Source of the DNA: Photorhabdus bodei
Lineage (GTDB): Bacteria > Pseudomonadota > Gammaproteobacteria > Enterobacterales > Enterobacteriaceae
NCBI RefSeq assembly: GCF_003287735.1
Contig: NZ_NSCM01000002.1
Coordinates: forward strand, 62,001 to 126,000
DNA length: 64,000 nucleotides
Direction: 5' to 3'
Shown here: positions 29,133-38,062 of the stretch, piece after piece
How positions within the stretch are numbered: position 1 is the stretch's first letter
Layout: each line of letters begins with the position of its first letter
Made by a program: the position numbers and the translations under genes
Notes under the pieces: generated by a model
The model's input: only the letters and a program-made list of their open reading frames with translations
Database searches by the model: none
What the model was told of the DNA's origin: nothing

Positions 29133-31823
29133 TTAGTTACCCTGCTGCAATAGCCTTTTGGTGAAGGATTCAATACGGCCAATGCTATTCTTAATCTCTA
29201 TTTCATTACTGTCTGTTATGTGTTGTTCCAGTGTTTCGCAAGAAAGTTTGAGGAGTTCTAGGTCTAACATAGCAAAGACGCCTTTCAGGCGATGTGCTGT
29301 TTGCGAAAGCGATATCAGATCATATTGTTCTATGTCAGTATACAGCTTATTAATATCTATCGGTACTGTCTCGACAAATAATTGTCGGTAATCGCTATCA
29401 GTTAGCTGTTTTTGATAACTATTTATAACATTGCCAAAATCGTAATCGTTGCTTTCATCGTTAAATGCTGACATTTCTAAATTTGCAGTGAATTCGTTAA
29501 AACTGAAACTTCTCTCAATTAATAACGAAATGGCATTGATAACCGCTTCACTCAGATTGTAGTTACATCGAATATAGTCAGGTTTTATCTGCTCAAAGCC
29601 GGCCAGATTATCAACCAGTAATATAGTCGATTTTGCCGAATCGTAGGGTTTATCCGTCAACATGATATCGTATTCTCGATCCATATTTTCTGGCTTTTTA
29701 TCGAAGTAAACAGCGCCATAATGATGCAGATGATTTTGCACTATCTTACGGATCTCCGTATTGCTGATATCCAGCAAGGCAGTAATGTCTTCCAGGAGCG
29801 GCGGGCATTGGTCTTGGCCGATTATTAAGGGCAGACTGATAGCATAGCGCGTACCCAGGCTGGGTTTGCTGTTTATAGTAAAATGACCATTTAATTTTCT
29901 ACATAATTGGTTACATAGATAAAAGGTCAGTCCTGAATTGGATTGATATTTATCACCTGTGGCTTTGCTTAAAAATGGATAATTCAAGTTTGTTAAATCT
30001 GTTGAATTAAGTCCGGTTCCTGTATCTATAATTTCGATTTGAATTTGTTCTTTGTATTCCTGAGAATAATTAACGATGAGAGATATTTTGCCATAAGATG
30101 TAAGCGTGATTGCATAATTGACTAACATCAGGACGATCTTACTGATGGCAGTATTATCGCCAATAAATAGTGATTCAGGATTAATATTGCAATGATAATA
30201 ATAATTCAATCCTTTATTATTCATCTTAGGAAACACTTTTTTAATAATATCTTCTAAAATGACTGATAATGAAAACGATTCATTTTTTGCTTGCCATTCA
30301 CCTGATTCTAATTCATTGAGTAATGAAATATTCTCGATCCAGTCGGATATATATTCAGATTTAGTTAATAAATTATCGACGATACGAACACTATTTTCTT
30401 CTATAAGAACTTGTTTCAGTTGGTAAGCGATATGATCTAATTCCTTTATTGGTTGTTGTAATTCAGAACGAATGTTGGTCAACATAAAACGCCGAGCTTG
30501 TACACTCTTATCGTATTCCAAATGGGCAAGTTGTAGACGCCGGCTAATTAATGCTTCCTGATCTTTATCTTGCAGTAAAAACAGATAAGTTTCTGGCAAC
30601 AGGCGAATGCTGTACATGTTAATTTCATAGACTGAATCATCAATTGAGGTTTGAATGACACCATGATGTTGCTTTGCCATCATCTTAATTTTGTTTAAAT
30701 CGACATTTGGCAACAGATGATCGGCGATATTATTGCACATAATTATCTGATTTACTGAGAAATCATAAATCAATAAGCCAATCGGAATATTGGAGATAAT
30801 ATCGTGACTTAACGCATCCTTGATTTGTAGCTGGTGGCTCATCAGGGCATTTGGCGCGATATATTTTCTACGAATGTAAATAAGCCCACCTAAGGACAGG
30901 ATAATAAATACTGAATCAGCCAGTAACAACCAGATGTTTCTGTATAACAAATCGATTAGCAAATCTTTGAGTGATATCCGATACAGCAGTTTGTATTGCG
31001 TACCTTTAAGCGATTGAGAAAATTCGAGCCAGAAACCATTTTGTGAAATATTGACTTTATTAATTTCATTAGGGGGTTGCTCGTCATCCGACAATAGACT
31101 GAAGTTGGCCGCTGCCATATCCATGGGAAGAAGATGACAAATAGGCAAATCAAAAGCGATAACTGTTGCCAATTGACCCGGTGAATTGAACGTCGCCCGA
31201 TAAGTATAAAAATGGATATTTTCGCCATTTAACTTACGGATTGATGAAATATTTTCCCGTTCATCTAACGCGGTGGATTGCATCAGCATTTCTGAACGTT
31301 TTGATTCGGCAGTCAGTGTTAGATAACTTTCTTTAAACCTCAATTCTGGTTTAAGAATAGAGTGAGTGGTTATCAGAAACAGACTGTTATCTTTACCATT
31401 CAGGTAGTACATGGAGTTGTATTCATTGCGGGTGCCCCACAAAATCTCCATATAGTTGGAAAGGCGCTGTGCCAACTCTACACTTGCAGTGTTGTGGTGA
31501 CCAAAAATAATCGTGTCGATAGTTTGATAACTATTCTCAAGCCAGTAAACATCAGGTCGTAGCTTCATCGGTGTGACGAGTTCTGGTGGTTTAAAAGATG
31601 AGCTATTGGCTTGTTTAAAGATAGAATTAGCGTGGTAACGATAATCTTCTATCTGTAATACTATTTTGGTTGCAACACTATTTAGCGCATATTTTTTCCC
31701 CATTAGCCAGGCATTGAAGTAGTTATAGCTGTATAAAAACAGGGAAACAAAAAGCAGAATAATGAACAGACCGTAGTAACGGTTTATGGTCGATGAATTA
31801 ATAGAAAATTGTTTGTTATACAT
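29133..31823 (-). CDS. rcsD: phosphotransfer intermediate of the Rcs phosphorelay
   Basis: RcsD (896 residues; E. coli about 890) carries phosphate from RcsC to RcsB. Two membrane spans flank a periplasmic domain (about residues 20-40 and 300-320). A kinase-like domain without the usual phosphorylatable His follows, then a C-terminal HPt domain with H844 in AHRLKGVFAMLD. The last residues (RLLQQGN) are followed by two stop codons just before rcsB. Upstream, about 210 bases separate it from tRNA-Ser. The ompC/micF neighbours known from E. coli are absent here. Confidence 0.94.
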   Translation of the reverse strand: MYNKQFSINSSTINRYYGLFIILLFVSLFLYSYNYFNAWLMGKKYALNSVATKIVLQIEDYRYHANSIFKQANSSSFKPPELVTPMKLRPDVYWLENSYQTIDTIIFGHHNTASVELAQRLSNYMEILWGTRNEYNSMYYLNGKDNSLFLITTHSILKPELRFKESYLTLTAESKRSEMLMQSTALDERENISSIRKLNGENIHFYTYRATFNSPGQLATVIAFDLPICHLLPMDMAAANFSLLSDDEQPPNEINKVNISQNGFWLEFSQSLKGTQYKLLYRISLKDLLIDLLYRNIWLLLADSVFIILSLGGLIYIRRKYIAPNALMSHQLQIKDALSHDIISNIPIGLLIYDFSVNQIIMCNNIADHLLPNVDLNKIKMMAKQHHGVIQTSIDDSVYEINMYSIRLLPETYLFLLQDKDQEALISRRLQLAHLEYDKSVQARRFMLTNIRSELQQPIKELDHIAYQLKQVLIEENSVRIVDNLLTKSEYISDWIENISLLNELESGEWQAKNESFSLSVILEDIIKKVFPKMNNKGLNYYYHCNINPESLFIGDNTAISKIVLMLVNYAITLTSYGKISLIVNYSQEYKEQIQIEIIDTGTGLNSTDLTNLNYPFLSKATGDKYQSNSGLTFYLCNQLCRKLNGHFTINSKPSLGTRYAISLPLIIGQDQCPPLLEDITALLDISNTEIRKIVQNHLHHYGAVYFDKKPENMDREYDIMLTDKPYDSAKSTILLVDNLAGFEQIKPDYIRCNYNLSEAVINAISLLIERSFSFNEFTANLEMSAFNDESNDYDFGNVINSYQKQLTDSDYRQLFVETVPIDINKLYTDIEQYDLISLSQTAHRLKGVFAMLDLELLKLSCETLEQHITDSNEIEIKNSIGRIESFTKRLLQQGN

Positions 31824-32036
31824 TCGTTGAGTAAAAGCCTTAATAATTGCTTGGCTGTTTAGCGAGCTCGTTAAATTGGTGAATCTTATGATTCGATCTA
31901 TTTAGGCTAATTTTAGCAGGATCAGGGCTGAAAAGGATATTGTAGATTGAGGATTGAGCGAATAGTAAAAAAATCACAGAATTTTTACGATAGAGACTAG
32001 ACATATTATCATGTTAGGCGCATAATCTCGCGCCAT

Positions 32037-32124
<88 letters not shown>

Positions 32125-32132
32125 AATAGTGA

Positions 32133-32163
32133 CCCTACGCACAGAAAGTGCGTAGGGTTTTTT
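32133..32163 (+). terminator. rho-independent terminator of tRNA-Ser
   Basis: A perfect ten-pair stem (CCCTACGCAC / GTGCGTAGGG) with a five-base loop is followed by six T residues, starting eight bases after the tRNA. Confidence 0.92.
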
Positions 32164-32308
32164 AATTTGTGCAGAGGCTCATTATGCACGGGTATATTCA
32201 ATGTTGCGGGTATGTTTATTATGGCTGGGGTCATAATGCTAATATTACTGATAGGGTACAGCTCATAGCAATTATAGAAGCCTTGCCACTGAGCGAGGGG
32301 AGAACAAC

Positions 32309-32440
32309 TCAGCAAATTAAACTATGAAGATTAGAGCCTTTTACTTCGTGACCTTTTAGAGCCTTTCCTTTACCCATCTGCCTCCAAGCATCAATTTGAC
32401 GATTCCATAATGTGAGAACACAATAATCGTCAAGCAAGTA
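32309..32440 (-). pseudogene. possible fragment of a phage small-terminase-like gene
   Basis: On the minus strand about 40 residues read LDDYCVLTLWNRQIDAWRQM, then KALKGHEVKGSN, and end shortly after. This pattern recalls the middle of P27-type small terminase proteins. The frame upstream runs antisense to the next gene, so no start is supported. The assignment is by memory of a short motif only. Confidence 0.25.
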
Positions 32441-32450
32441 AGGAGGAGCT

Positions 32451-33077
32451 ATGAACACGATACTGACAAACCACAGCAAAAATGCTGATACTCTTAATGA
32501 GTACCAATCCCTTTTGCAACGGCGATTTGACAAATTGCTCACGTCATTGATGCCTGAGTTTAAAGAGAAAGCGCAAGCCATAAATGCTCTTGTGCTAAGT
32601 GATAGCGAACTACTTGAACTATTATATACGACTCAACTTGAACACAAAGTCCGAACTCCAGCGCGTGAACTTCGTAAGCTTAAACGCCGTGCTGAAAACT
32701 TAGCTCTGTTCTATCAGGAACTTGATAAAATGGGCGGAACTATCAAAGCTGGAGACGTTGCAGAGATACTCTGCATAAGTCGTCAGGCTGTTAACATGAG
32801 AGTGAAAAGTGGAAAGTTGCTTGCTTTTAGAAAAAACAGTGATTACGTTTTCCCTACATTCCAGTTCACTACCGGCGGAGTCTTGCCTTATTTTGAAGAT
32901 GTTATGAAAGCGATGGGTGTGGACATTAACCCAGTATCTAAAATGTCTTTTTTAACAACACCATTGTCCTGCAATAGAACACCTCTTGACATTATGATGA
33001 AAAACAATGCTTCAGAAAACGAACTGGCTTTGATGCTGAGGGCTGCATCACAAGTGGGTCATCAGATCGCAAGCTAA
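32451..33077 (+). CDS. helix-turn-helix protein, probable antitoxin of a RES-type system
   Basis: This 208-residue protein has a coil-forming N-terminal half, a helix-turn-helix near residues 95-125 (IKAGDVAEILCISRQAVNMR) and a C-terminal part (LTTPLSCNRTPLDIMMKN) that resembles the toxin-binding DUF2384-like region of Xre/ParS antitoxins. The ATG has a strong AGGAGG ribosome site. It converges on a broken RES-domain gene, only 39 bases away. Antitoxin function is inferred from that neighbour. Typical Xre-RES pairs lie in one direction, so the convergent layout is unusual. It may instead be a phage-derived regulator. Confidence 0.6.
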   Translation: MNTILTNHSKNADTLNEYQSLLQRRFDKLLTSLMPEFKEKAQAINALVLSDSELLELLYTTQLEHKVRTPARELRKLKRRAENLALFYQELDKMGGTIKAGDVAEILCISRQAVNMRVKSGKLLAFRKNSDYVFPTFQFTTGGVLPYFEDVMKAMGVDINPVSKMSFLTTPLSCNRTPLDIMMKNNASENELALMLRAASQVGHQIAS

Positions 33078-33080
33078 AAT

Positions 33081-33107
33081 AAAAAAGAGCCCCTGTTTCG
33101 AGGGGGC
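33081..33107 (-). terminator. terminator on the minus strand after the RES gene
   Basis: Read on the minus strand, a GC-rich hairpin (GCCCCC, then TCGAAAC, then AGGGGC) is followed by TCTTTTTT. It lies just beyond the RES-gene stop and also falls between the two convergent genes. Confidence 0.7.
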
Positions 33108-33116
33108 AACTTTATA

Positions 33117-33910
33117 TCATTCAAGTCGGATAATTTTGAAGTTAAGCACTTCTTCCAATAATTCATCTGCTGATATGTCGGGTTCATTCCATGTACTCGG
33201 CATATATTCTGAATCCCTGTAATTAACCAAGCTTTGCATCCCTGCGTCTACAAACCGATCTTCCCGCTTCTCCCACACTGCATAACAGAAGTCTGTAGGC
33301 CAGTGGCGAGATATGTGGCAAATACCATCCATTTCGTTATTTAAGAGTTCATAGAGGCAAGCCATAGCTCTTTTTGTCACTGAATAATCTTCATCAACCA
33401 TAACACTTAACGGGATATGTAACATCCCAATAAGTTTAGCAATATCGATAAAAACTAATTTCCTTAATGAACGAATGTTGCACATTCTTGCAGTACGGAT
33501 CTCAGATTCATCAATAAATCGTAACCCTTCCTTATGCCATAGCCTTCCATAGCTTTCTGCCAGGGCTGTAACTGCTCGGTCGGCCATATAACATACTCGG
33601 AAAGAATTATCTGGGGAATTATACCCGTCATCTTTCAAGTTGCCTCTTTGTTGGCTGCACTCACTCACCCCGGTCACATAGTTATCTATGCTCCCGGGGA
33701 TTCGTTCCCTTGCCGTCGCGATGCATCTTGAAATCCATAGGGTATATATCGCCCATCGCCAAAATTGAAGTTCAGAGCGGACGGCCATTCTTTCCTTTGC
33801 CAACGTTTTAAATTCCAGTCACCGGGAGTATAAGTCGGAATGGTGTGGGTTTTATAGATTTCCCGAATTTGTTTTTCTAGATCGGGATACAGAATCTCCT
33901 TGTGTAGCAT
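33117..33910 (-). pseudogene. RES-domain toxin gene split by an ERIC insertion
   Basis: The 5' part (MLHKEILYPDLEKQIREIYK to FNFGDGRY, from 33910) and the 3' part (NSPDNSFRVCYMADRAVTALAES onward) join into one plausible RES-domain protein of about 220 residues. The join gives GRYNSP followed by AES, the Arg, Glu and Ser pattern of the family (NAD-degrading toxins in known cases). A 127-base ERIC at 33620-33746 lies between them and shifts the frame (125 net bases with a duplicated TA). A long frame from 33803 is mostly translated ERIC sequence fused to the 3' part and is unlikely to be functional. Confidence 0.75.
33620..33746. repeat. ERIC element (127 bp) inside the RES gene
   Basis: The copy runs from TATACCCGTC to CCATAGGGTATA, in the same orientation and with the same ends as the pair at 17465-17716. 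Removing 125 bases restores the reading frame of the interrupted gene, so this ERIC clearly arrived by insertion at a TA site. Confidence 0.9.
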
Positions 33911-34168
33911 TTTATACCTACATCGAAAGCTTTTGCCTATCGGGTGAAAAAGCGCAGAGCGCTTGCTCATTAGCGCTGTAAATGTCATTAATGACAAAAC
34001 AATTATATAACTTTTAACTGCATTTCCGATGATAAATATGTGCTGTGGTTTCTGGGGGCGAGTTGTGTTTGTAGTTTATTGTGTGTCCACGATTTATTGG
34101 TAAGAATGGTTTTCCAGGACGGATTCTTATTCAATAAAACCGTGGAAATAGTAAGAAATTAAACTTTT

Positions 34169-34795
34169 TTAATCGCCTTTGAACAGCATAGTTACAGCGG
34201 TTACGAACATAATGACAGCCGCACCTTTAAATAAAATCCGTTGTGCCCGTTGGCTTGATAACAGATGTCGAATACTGAGAGCACCGAGAATAAATACCGC
34301 GCCTACGCTGAATAAGACAAAAACCGTCAGTGGTACTAACATGAGCCCCCAGTTTTGCAACGAGATAGATTCCATGTTAATTACCAAAGGTAATAGAGCG
34401 AGATAGAAGGCAATGGTTTTAGGATTGCTTAACGTTAGAGTGAGACCAGATAACCAGGCCGCAGCCAACTCCTTTTTCTTAATGGGTTGGTCTTCATCAA
34501 TGGGTTGATGATTGGCAAACCAAAACTGCCACGCCAAATAACCCAAATATAAGGCGGCACCCCACCTCACTACAACGAATAAAGTGTCAAAGCTGCTCGC
34601 GATAATGGACAAGCCAAAAACAGCAAAGGACAAATAAGTGAGATCACCAATAATCAGGCCAAACAACACACTAAATCCCGCTAACGCGCCATTACTCACA
34701 CTTCTGGCAACCAATGCTGCCATTCCAGGGCCTGGTATCGCCGCAGCAACAGTCAGTGCCGCTGTATAGGTTACTATTTGTGACACTTCTAGCAT
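34169..34795 (-). CDS. LysE/RhtB-family amino acid exporter
   Basis: This 208-residue inner-membrane protein has about six hydrophobic spans and the family pattern AAIPGPGMAALVARSVSNG near the N-terminus and SNPKTIAFYLALLP in the middle. Such proteins export amino acids or analogues with a proton gradient. I chose the ATG at 34795 (MLEVSQIVTYTAAL), which has a GAGAGGAAAG ribosome site; the frame is open further upstream without a good site. It lies at the downstream end of the leftward biosynthetic operon after a gap of about 150 bases, and may export the product. Confidence 0.85.
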   Translation of the reverse strand: MLEVSQIVTYTAALTVAAAIPGPGMAALVARSVSNGALAGFSVLFGLIIGDLTYLSFAVFGLSIIASSFDTLFVVVRWGAALYLGYLAWQFWFANHQPIDEDQPIKKKELAAAWLSGLTLTLSNPKTIAFYLALLPLVINMESISLQNWGLMLVPLTVFVLFSVGAVFILGALSIRHLLSSQRAQRILFKGAAVIMFVTAVTMLFKGD

Positions 34796-34946
34796 ATCTT
34801 TCCTCTCAAAATAACACTTTGAAGTAACAGAACATAAAAATGTCACTTGCGTATGCAAGTGACAAATAGGGCTCTTTATTATAGACAATAACGACATTTT
34901 TCTAATACTGAACGTCTTAAGTTTGGCATATTTTCATCCAAAATAA

Positions 34947-35894
34947 TTAAGACATTTTTATTAGTTGTCGAATGACTTCCCGAGAAAATACCATATCTTG
35001 AACGGCCAAACCAACGGATTGAAAGATAGTCACCCCCTGATCGCACAAATTGGAATGAGATTGAGAAACGGTACCAATTTCTATCCCAATGTTTGACCCA
35101 CTAAGAATACCTTTCTCCCTTGCCTTAATAACAGATTGAGAGGCGGCAAGTACCGATTCATTGGAATCAGTAAATAGGGTTGTATTGCTATACATATCTT
35201 CGCTGAGTTCCTGGAATCCCAGTGCCGAAGCGCCAATGGCATTGACATGACATTTAACCGGTAGCTCTTTTCTATTGAGTATAGGGTCACGCGATGCCGT
35301 GGTTGTGCAAATGATGTCACTATTGAGTACAGCCTCAGCAGGTGAGGCTTTGATCGAAATAGGAAGATTGAGCGTTTTATCACACCATGTAGCAAATTCT
35401 TGGCATCTTTCTGCATTACGACCCCATAAAGTGACTTCTTTAATCGGGCGTACATATAACATGGCTTGCAAATGTGCTTTTGCTTGTAAACCCGTGCCAA
35501 GTATCGCTAACCGGCTAGCATCCTTTGCGGCAAGAAGATGAGTTGCATAAGCAGAAGCGGCGGCGGTGCGGATTTCTGTGATAGCGCCGGCATCCACCGC
35601 GGCAATCCCTGAAACACCTGGCTCGTCGTAAACCAGCACACTACCGATGTGTGAAGGTTTATCGCTATTGCTTTGAAACCTCACTACCACCGACTTTAAC
35701 CCAAACCCTTTGTATGGCCCCTCCTTAATATAAATCGGCATGGTGCCCATTAAGCCGTCTTCACCTTTAACGATATTGCGCAAAGGTTGCTCTACTTTTC
35801 TTTCCGATTGCAATTTAAATGCTATTTCACTTAGCTTAAGACTAAGTTCCATCGTCAAATAACGCGCAACGGTTTCTTTATCGACATAAAGCAT
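34947..35894 (-). CDS. ornithine cyclodeaminase/mu-crystallin family enzyme
   Basis: The 315-residue protein carries a NAD(P)-binding motif ILGTGLQAKAHLQAM near residue 135 and the family segments GAITEIRTAAASAYAT and CTTTASRDPIL. Members deaminate ornithine to proline or reduce imines, and several take part in natural-product pathways. Start at 35894 (MLYVDKETV) is preferred because GAAAGG lies just before it; a Met five codons upstream is possible. It follows the AhpD-fold gene closely. The substrate cannot be told from sequence. Confidence 0.82.
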   Translation of the reverse strand: MLYVDKETVARYLTMELSLKLSEIAFKLQSERKVEQPLRNIVKGEDGLMGTMPIYIKEGPYKGFGLKSVVVRFQSNSDKPSHIGSVLVYDEPGVSGIAAVDAGAITEIRTAAASAYATHLLAAKDASRLAILGTGLQAKAHLQAMLYVRPIKEVTLWGRNAERCQEFATWCDKTLNLPISIKASPAEAVLNSDIICTTTASRDPILNRKELPVKCHVNAIGASALGFQELSEDMYSNTTLFTDSNESVLAASQSVIKAREKGILSGSNIGIEIGTVSQSHSNLCDQGVTIFQSVGLAVQDMVFSREVIRQLIKMS

Positions 35895-35915
35895 ATTGAT
35901 GCCTTTCAATATCAG

Positions 35916-36458
35916 TTAAAGGTCGTCCAGCTTGAATTTATCATCAATCTCGGTTCCGGCAATGCTATTGAGAATTGTCGACATATTCTTTTGAGAAACC
36001 CCTAACACAACATCCAGCATATTCTCTTTGCTGAAACCACGGCTTAGGAATAGATCAATAGCACTTCTTTTCAATTGTCCTCGGCAGTAAATAACCTCGA
36101 TGGTAAATTCACGTAGTGCCAATAATCGTGGAGAGAGATCGTCGGTTTTTTCAATCAATGCTTTAACTATTTTTTTATCCACACCATTATGAATTGCAAT
36201 ATAGCCATGTGCCTGAACCGTGTAATTACAACCATTTTCTATTCCGGTTGTAATCCACACCACCGCTTTTTCCTCTTCATTCAGTGAACTATCAATAAAT
36301 AGGTCGTGTGCTCGTTGGTAAGCGGCTAATAGTGAAGGAGATTCTGACATATAACCACTTTGGTTAGGTATCCAGCCGAAATCATTAATAGAACTTTGAA
36401 GTAATTTTTTACTTTTTTCAGGTGTGGTAGTAATGGTGTGTAGAGTAAGTAAAGACAT
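35916..36458 (-). CDS. AhpD-fold (carboxymuconolactone decarboxylase family) protein
   Basis: This 180-residue helical protein has the family core around EEEKAVVWITTGIENGCNYT followed by VQAHGYIA. In AhpD-type enzymes this place carries a CxxC pair followed by a His; here it is C-N-Y-T, so only one of the two cysteines remains while the His is kept. It may have lost peroxidase/disulfide activity or work as a single-Cys member. It is embedded in the biosynthetic operon. Function unknown. Confidence 0.7.
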   Translation of the reverse strand: MSLLTLHTITTTPEKSKKLLQSSINDFGWIPNQSGYMSESPSLLAAYQRAHDLFIDSSLNEEEKAVVWITTGIENGCNYTVQAHGYIAIHNGVDKKIVKALIEKTDDLSPRLLALREFTIEVIYCRGQLKRSAIDLFLSRGFSKENMLDVVLGVSQKNMSTILNSIAGTEIDDKFKLDDL

Positions 36459-36514
36459 AATAACCTCTGTATATTAGATCTATATATTTGCCTATTTTAA
36501 AGCAACATTAGCTT

Positions 36515-37093
36515 TTATACGGCTGTAAATACTGACCAAAGCATTTGAATTGGTCGAATATGAGAAATAAATTTTAAATTGTGTAATTTTGCTGCCACTT
36601 CTGTCGTGAGTGCGGCATCTACCTCTGAGTTAGCGACTGCTTTTGCGGCTGAACTGGTTGAGTCTTTAAAAATGATATCTGCAATTTTTAGATTATCAGG
36701 CAACAACTCTGGGATTAAAGCCTTTGGTGCCGGATGGGTTGCAATGACGATATTATCTGTAGTTAATTCATCACGAATAGCGATACCATAATTAGGCGTG
36801 TAATTTAAAAATGCGGATGACAAGTTAAACCTGTTATCCATATAAAATTCACTGATATTGTAATAAGCATTGGCTACCACCAATGCCTGACAGTTATTTA
36901 AAATAATTTGATTACTTGCTTCTTCGTAAGTATTACATAAAACAACTTGGTAACTTTTGGCGACATTATTTTTAATGGCAAATTCACCAAAACGAATAGC
37001 GGATTGCTCGCTACTTGTGCCTGACGGGCCTAAGGTAGCAATATTTAGAACATCAAATGTATCTTTGTAGAAACTAAAAAAAACACATTCCAT
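36515..37093 (-). CDS. BacA-like prephenate decarboxylase (prephenate dehydratase fold)
   Basis: The 192-residue protein resembles only the catalytic half of prephenate dehydratase (IATLGPSGTSSEQSA) and lacks the ACT regulatory domain. Segments YGIAIRDE, ATHPAPKALI, DSTSSAAKAVA, AALTTEVA and PIQMLWSVF line up with my memory of B. subtilis BacA, the bacilysin prephenate decarboxylase, which removes CO2 without aromatising the ring. Photorhabdus is reported to use such an enzyme for 2,5-dihydrophenylalanine. The ATG has an AGGAG site nine bases upstream. An aminotransferase gene lies directly upstream in the operon, a natural partner for the keto-acid product. Confidence 0.78.
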   Translation of the reverse strand: MECVFFSFYKDTFDVLNIATLGPSGTSSEQSAIRFGEFAIKNNVAKSYQVVLCNTYEEASNQIILNNCQALVVANAYYNISEFYMDNRFNLSSAFLNYTPNYGIAIRDELTTDNIVIATHPAPKALIPELLPDNLKIADIIFKDSTSSAAKAVANSEVDAALTTEVAAKLHNLKFISHIRPIQMLWSVFTAV

Positions 37094-37114
37094 GATGTCT
37101 CTCCTGGAATTACA

Positions 37115-38062
37115 CTAATAAACCGGATTTAACCAATGTGAGAACTTATCTACTCTGCCTCTGATTATTTCTTGATAATCTTGGGCAATAACATTGGCTA
37201 TAGAATCTTCTTTTTGTCTATATGACACATTGTCTACTTGTGACACAATTGATATTTCAAGGCCAGTGCCTGTTAAAAAACAGCCATCTGCTTCATAGAG
37301 ATCCTTTTGTTGAATTTCTGACTCAATACAGGGAATATTGCGGAATTGACAAATATCGAAAACAGATTGTCTGGTTATTCCATTAAGAATGCCAGCGCTA
37401 AGCGATGGTGTAATAACGCAATTATCTTTTACAATAAAAACATTTGATGTACTTGCTTCTGCGCACATGCCTTGTTCATTCAACATGATAGCATCATCAA
37501 ATCCGTTTTCTTTGGCATCTTCATGAGCAAGTGCGGAATTAACATAAGTGCCGGTAATTTTGGCAGATGATGGAATTGCCGCATTTGATACACGTCGCCA
37601 TTTTGAAATAAGACATGTAAACGCTGCTTTTTTGGCATAAGCGCCCATAGGTAAAGCGTTAATACAGAGGGTTGAATTTACACCACTTAGCTTAACGCCA
37701 AATTTCTCACCCGGCATTAATGACTTTTTAAGCACTAATGGCCTGATATAAATATCTTGCTTGAAACCATTTTTAATGATGATGTTTTTAGTAATATCGG
37801 TTAACTCCTGACTGGTATAGGGTAATTCAATTTTTAATGTTTTAGCTGATTGAATTAACCGTTCATAGTGCTCATGCACTCTAAATAGATTAAGTTGGTT
37901 ATTGTCTTGATCCCAATAAGCCCGGATCCCCTCAAATGTACCGGTGCCATAATTTAACGCTTGTGTATTGGCAAGAAAGGTCGCATTGCTAAAATTGAGA
38001 TATTCCCCGTCTAGAAATACGATCCAATCTTTATTAACCGGGCTAACGATATTGTTTGTCAT
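37115..38062 (-). CDS. class IV PLP aminotransferase (IlvE-like)
   Basis: The 315-residue enzyme has the fold-type IV pattern of branched-chain aminotransferase: NYGTGTFEGIRAYW near residue 40, the PLP lysine in SSAKITGTYVNSA, AEASTSNVFIV, and NGITRQSVFD. It overlaps the upstream ligase stop by four bases (ATGA), so it belongs to this operon rather than to a housekeeping ilv cluster. The likely task is to aminate the keto acid made by the BacA-like enzyme, an inference from context. Confidence 0.87.
   Translation of the reverse strand: MTNNIVSPVNKDWIVFLDGEYLNFSNATFLANTQALNYGTGTFEGIRAYWDQDNNQLNLFRVHEHYERLIQSAKTLKIELPYTSQELTDITKNIIIKNGFKQDIYIRPLVLKKSLMPGEKFGVKLSGVNSTLCINALPMGAYAKKAAFTCLISKWRRVSNAAIPSSAKITGTYVNSALAHEDAKENGFDDAIMLNEQGMCAEASTSNVFIVKDNCVITPSLSAGILNGITRQSVFDICQFRNIPCIESEIQQKDLYEADGCFLTGTGLEISIVSQVDNVSYRQKEDSIANVIAQDYQEIIRGRVDKFSHWLNPVY

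Noticed and set aside
33117..33803. A continuous 228-codon minus-strand frame that could be taken for an intact gene
   Set aside because: Its N-terminal 50 or so codons are translated ERIC sequence; the real 5' end is in another frame beyond the ERIC, so it is listed as a split RES pseudogene.
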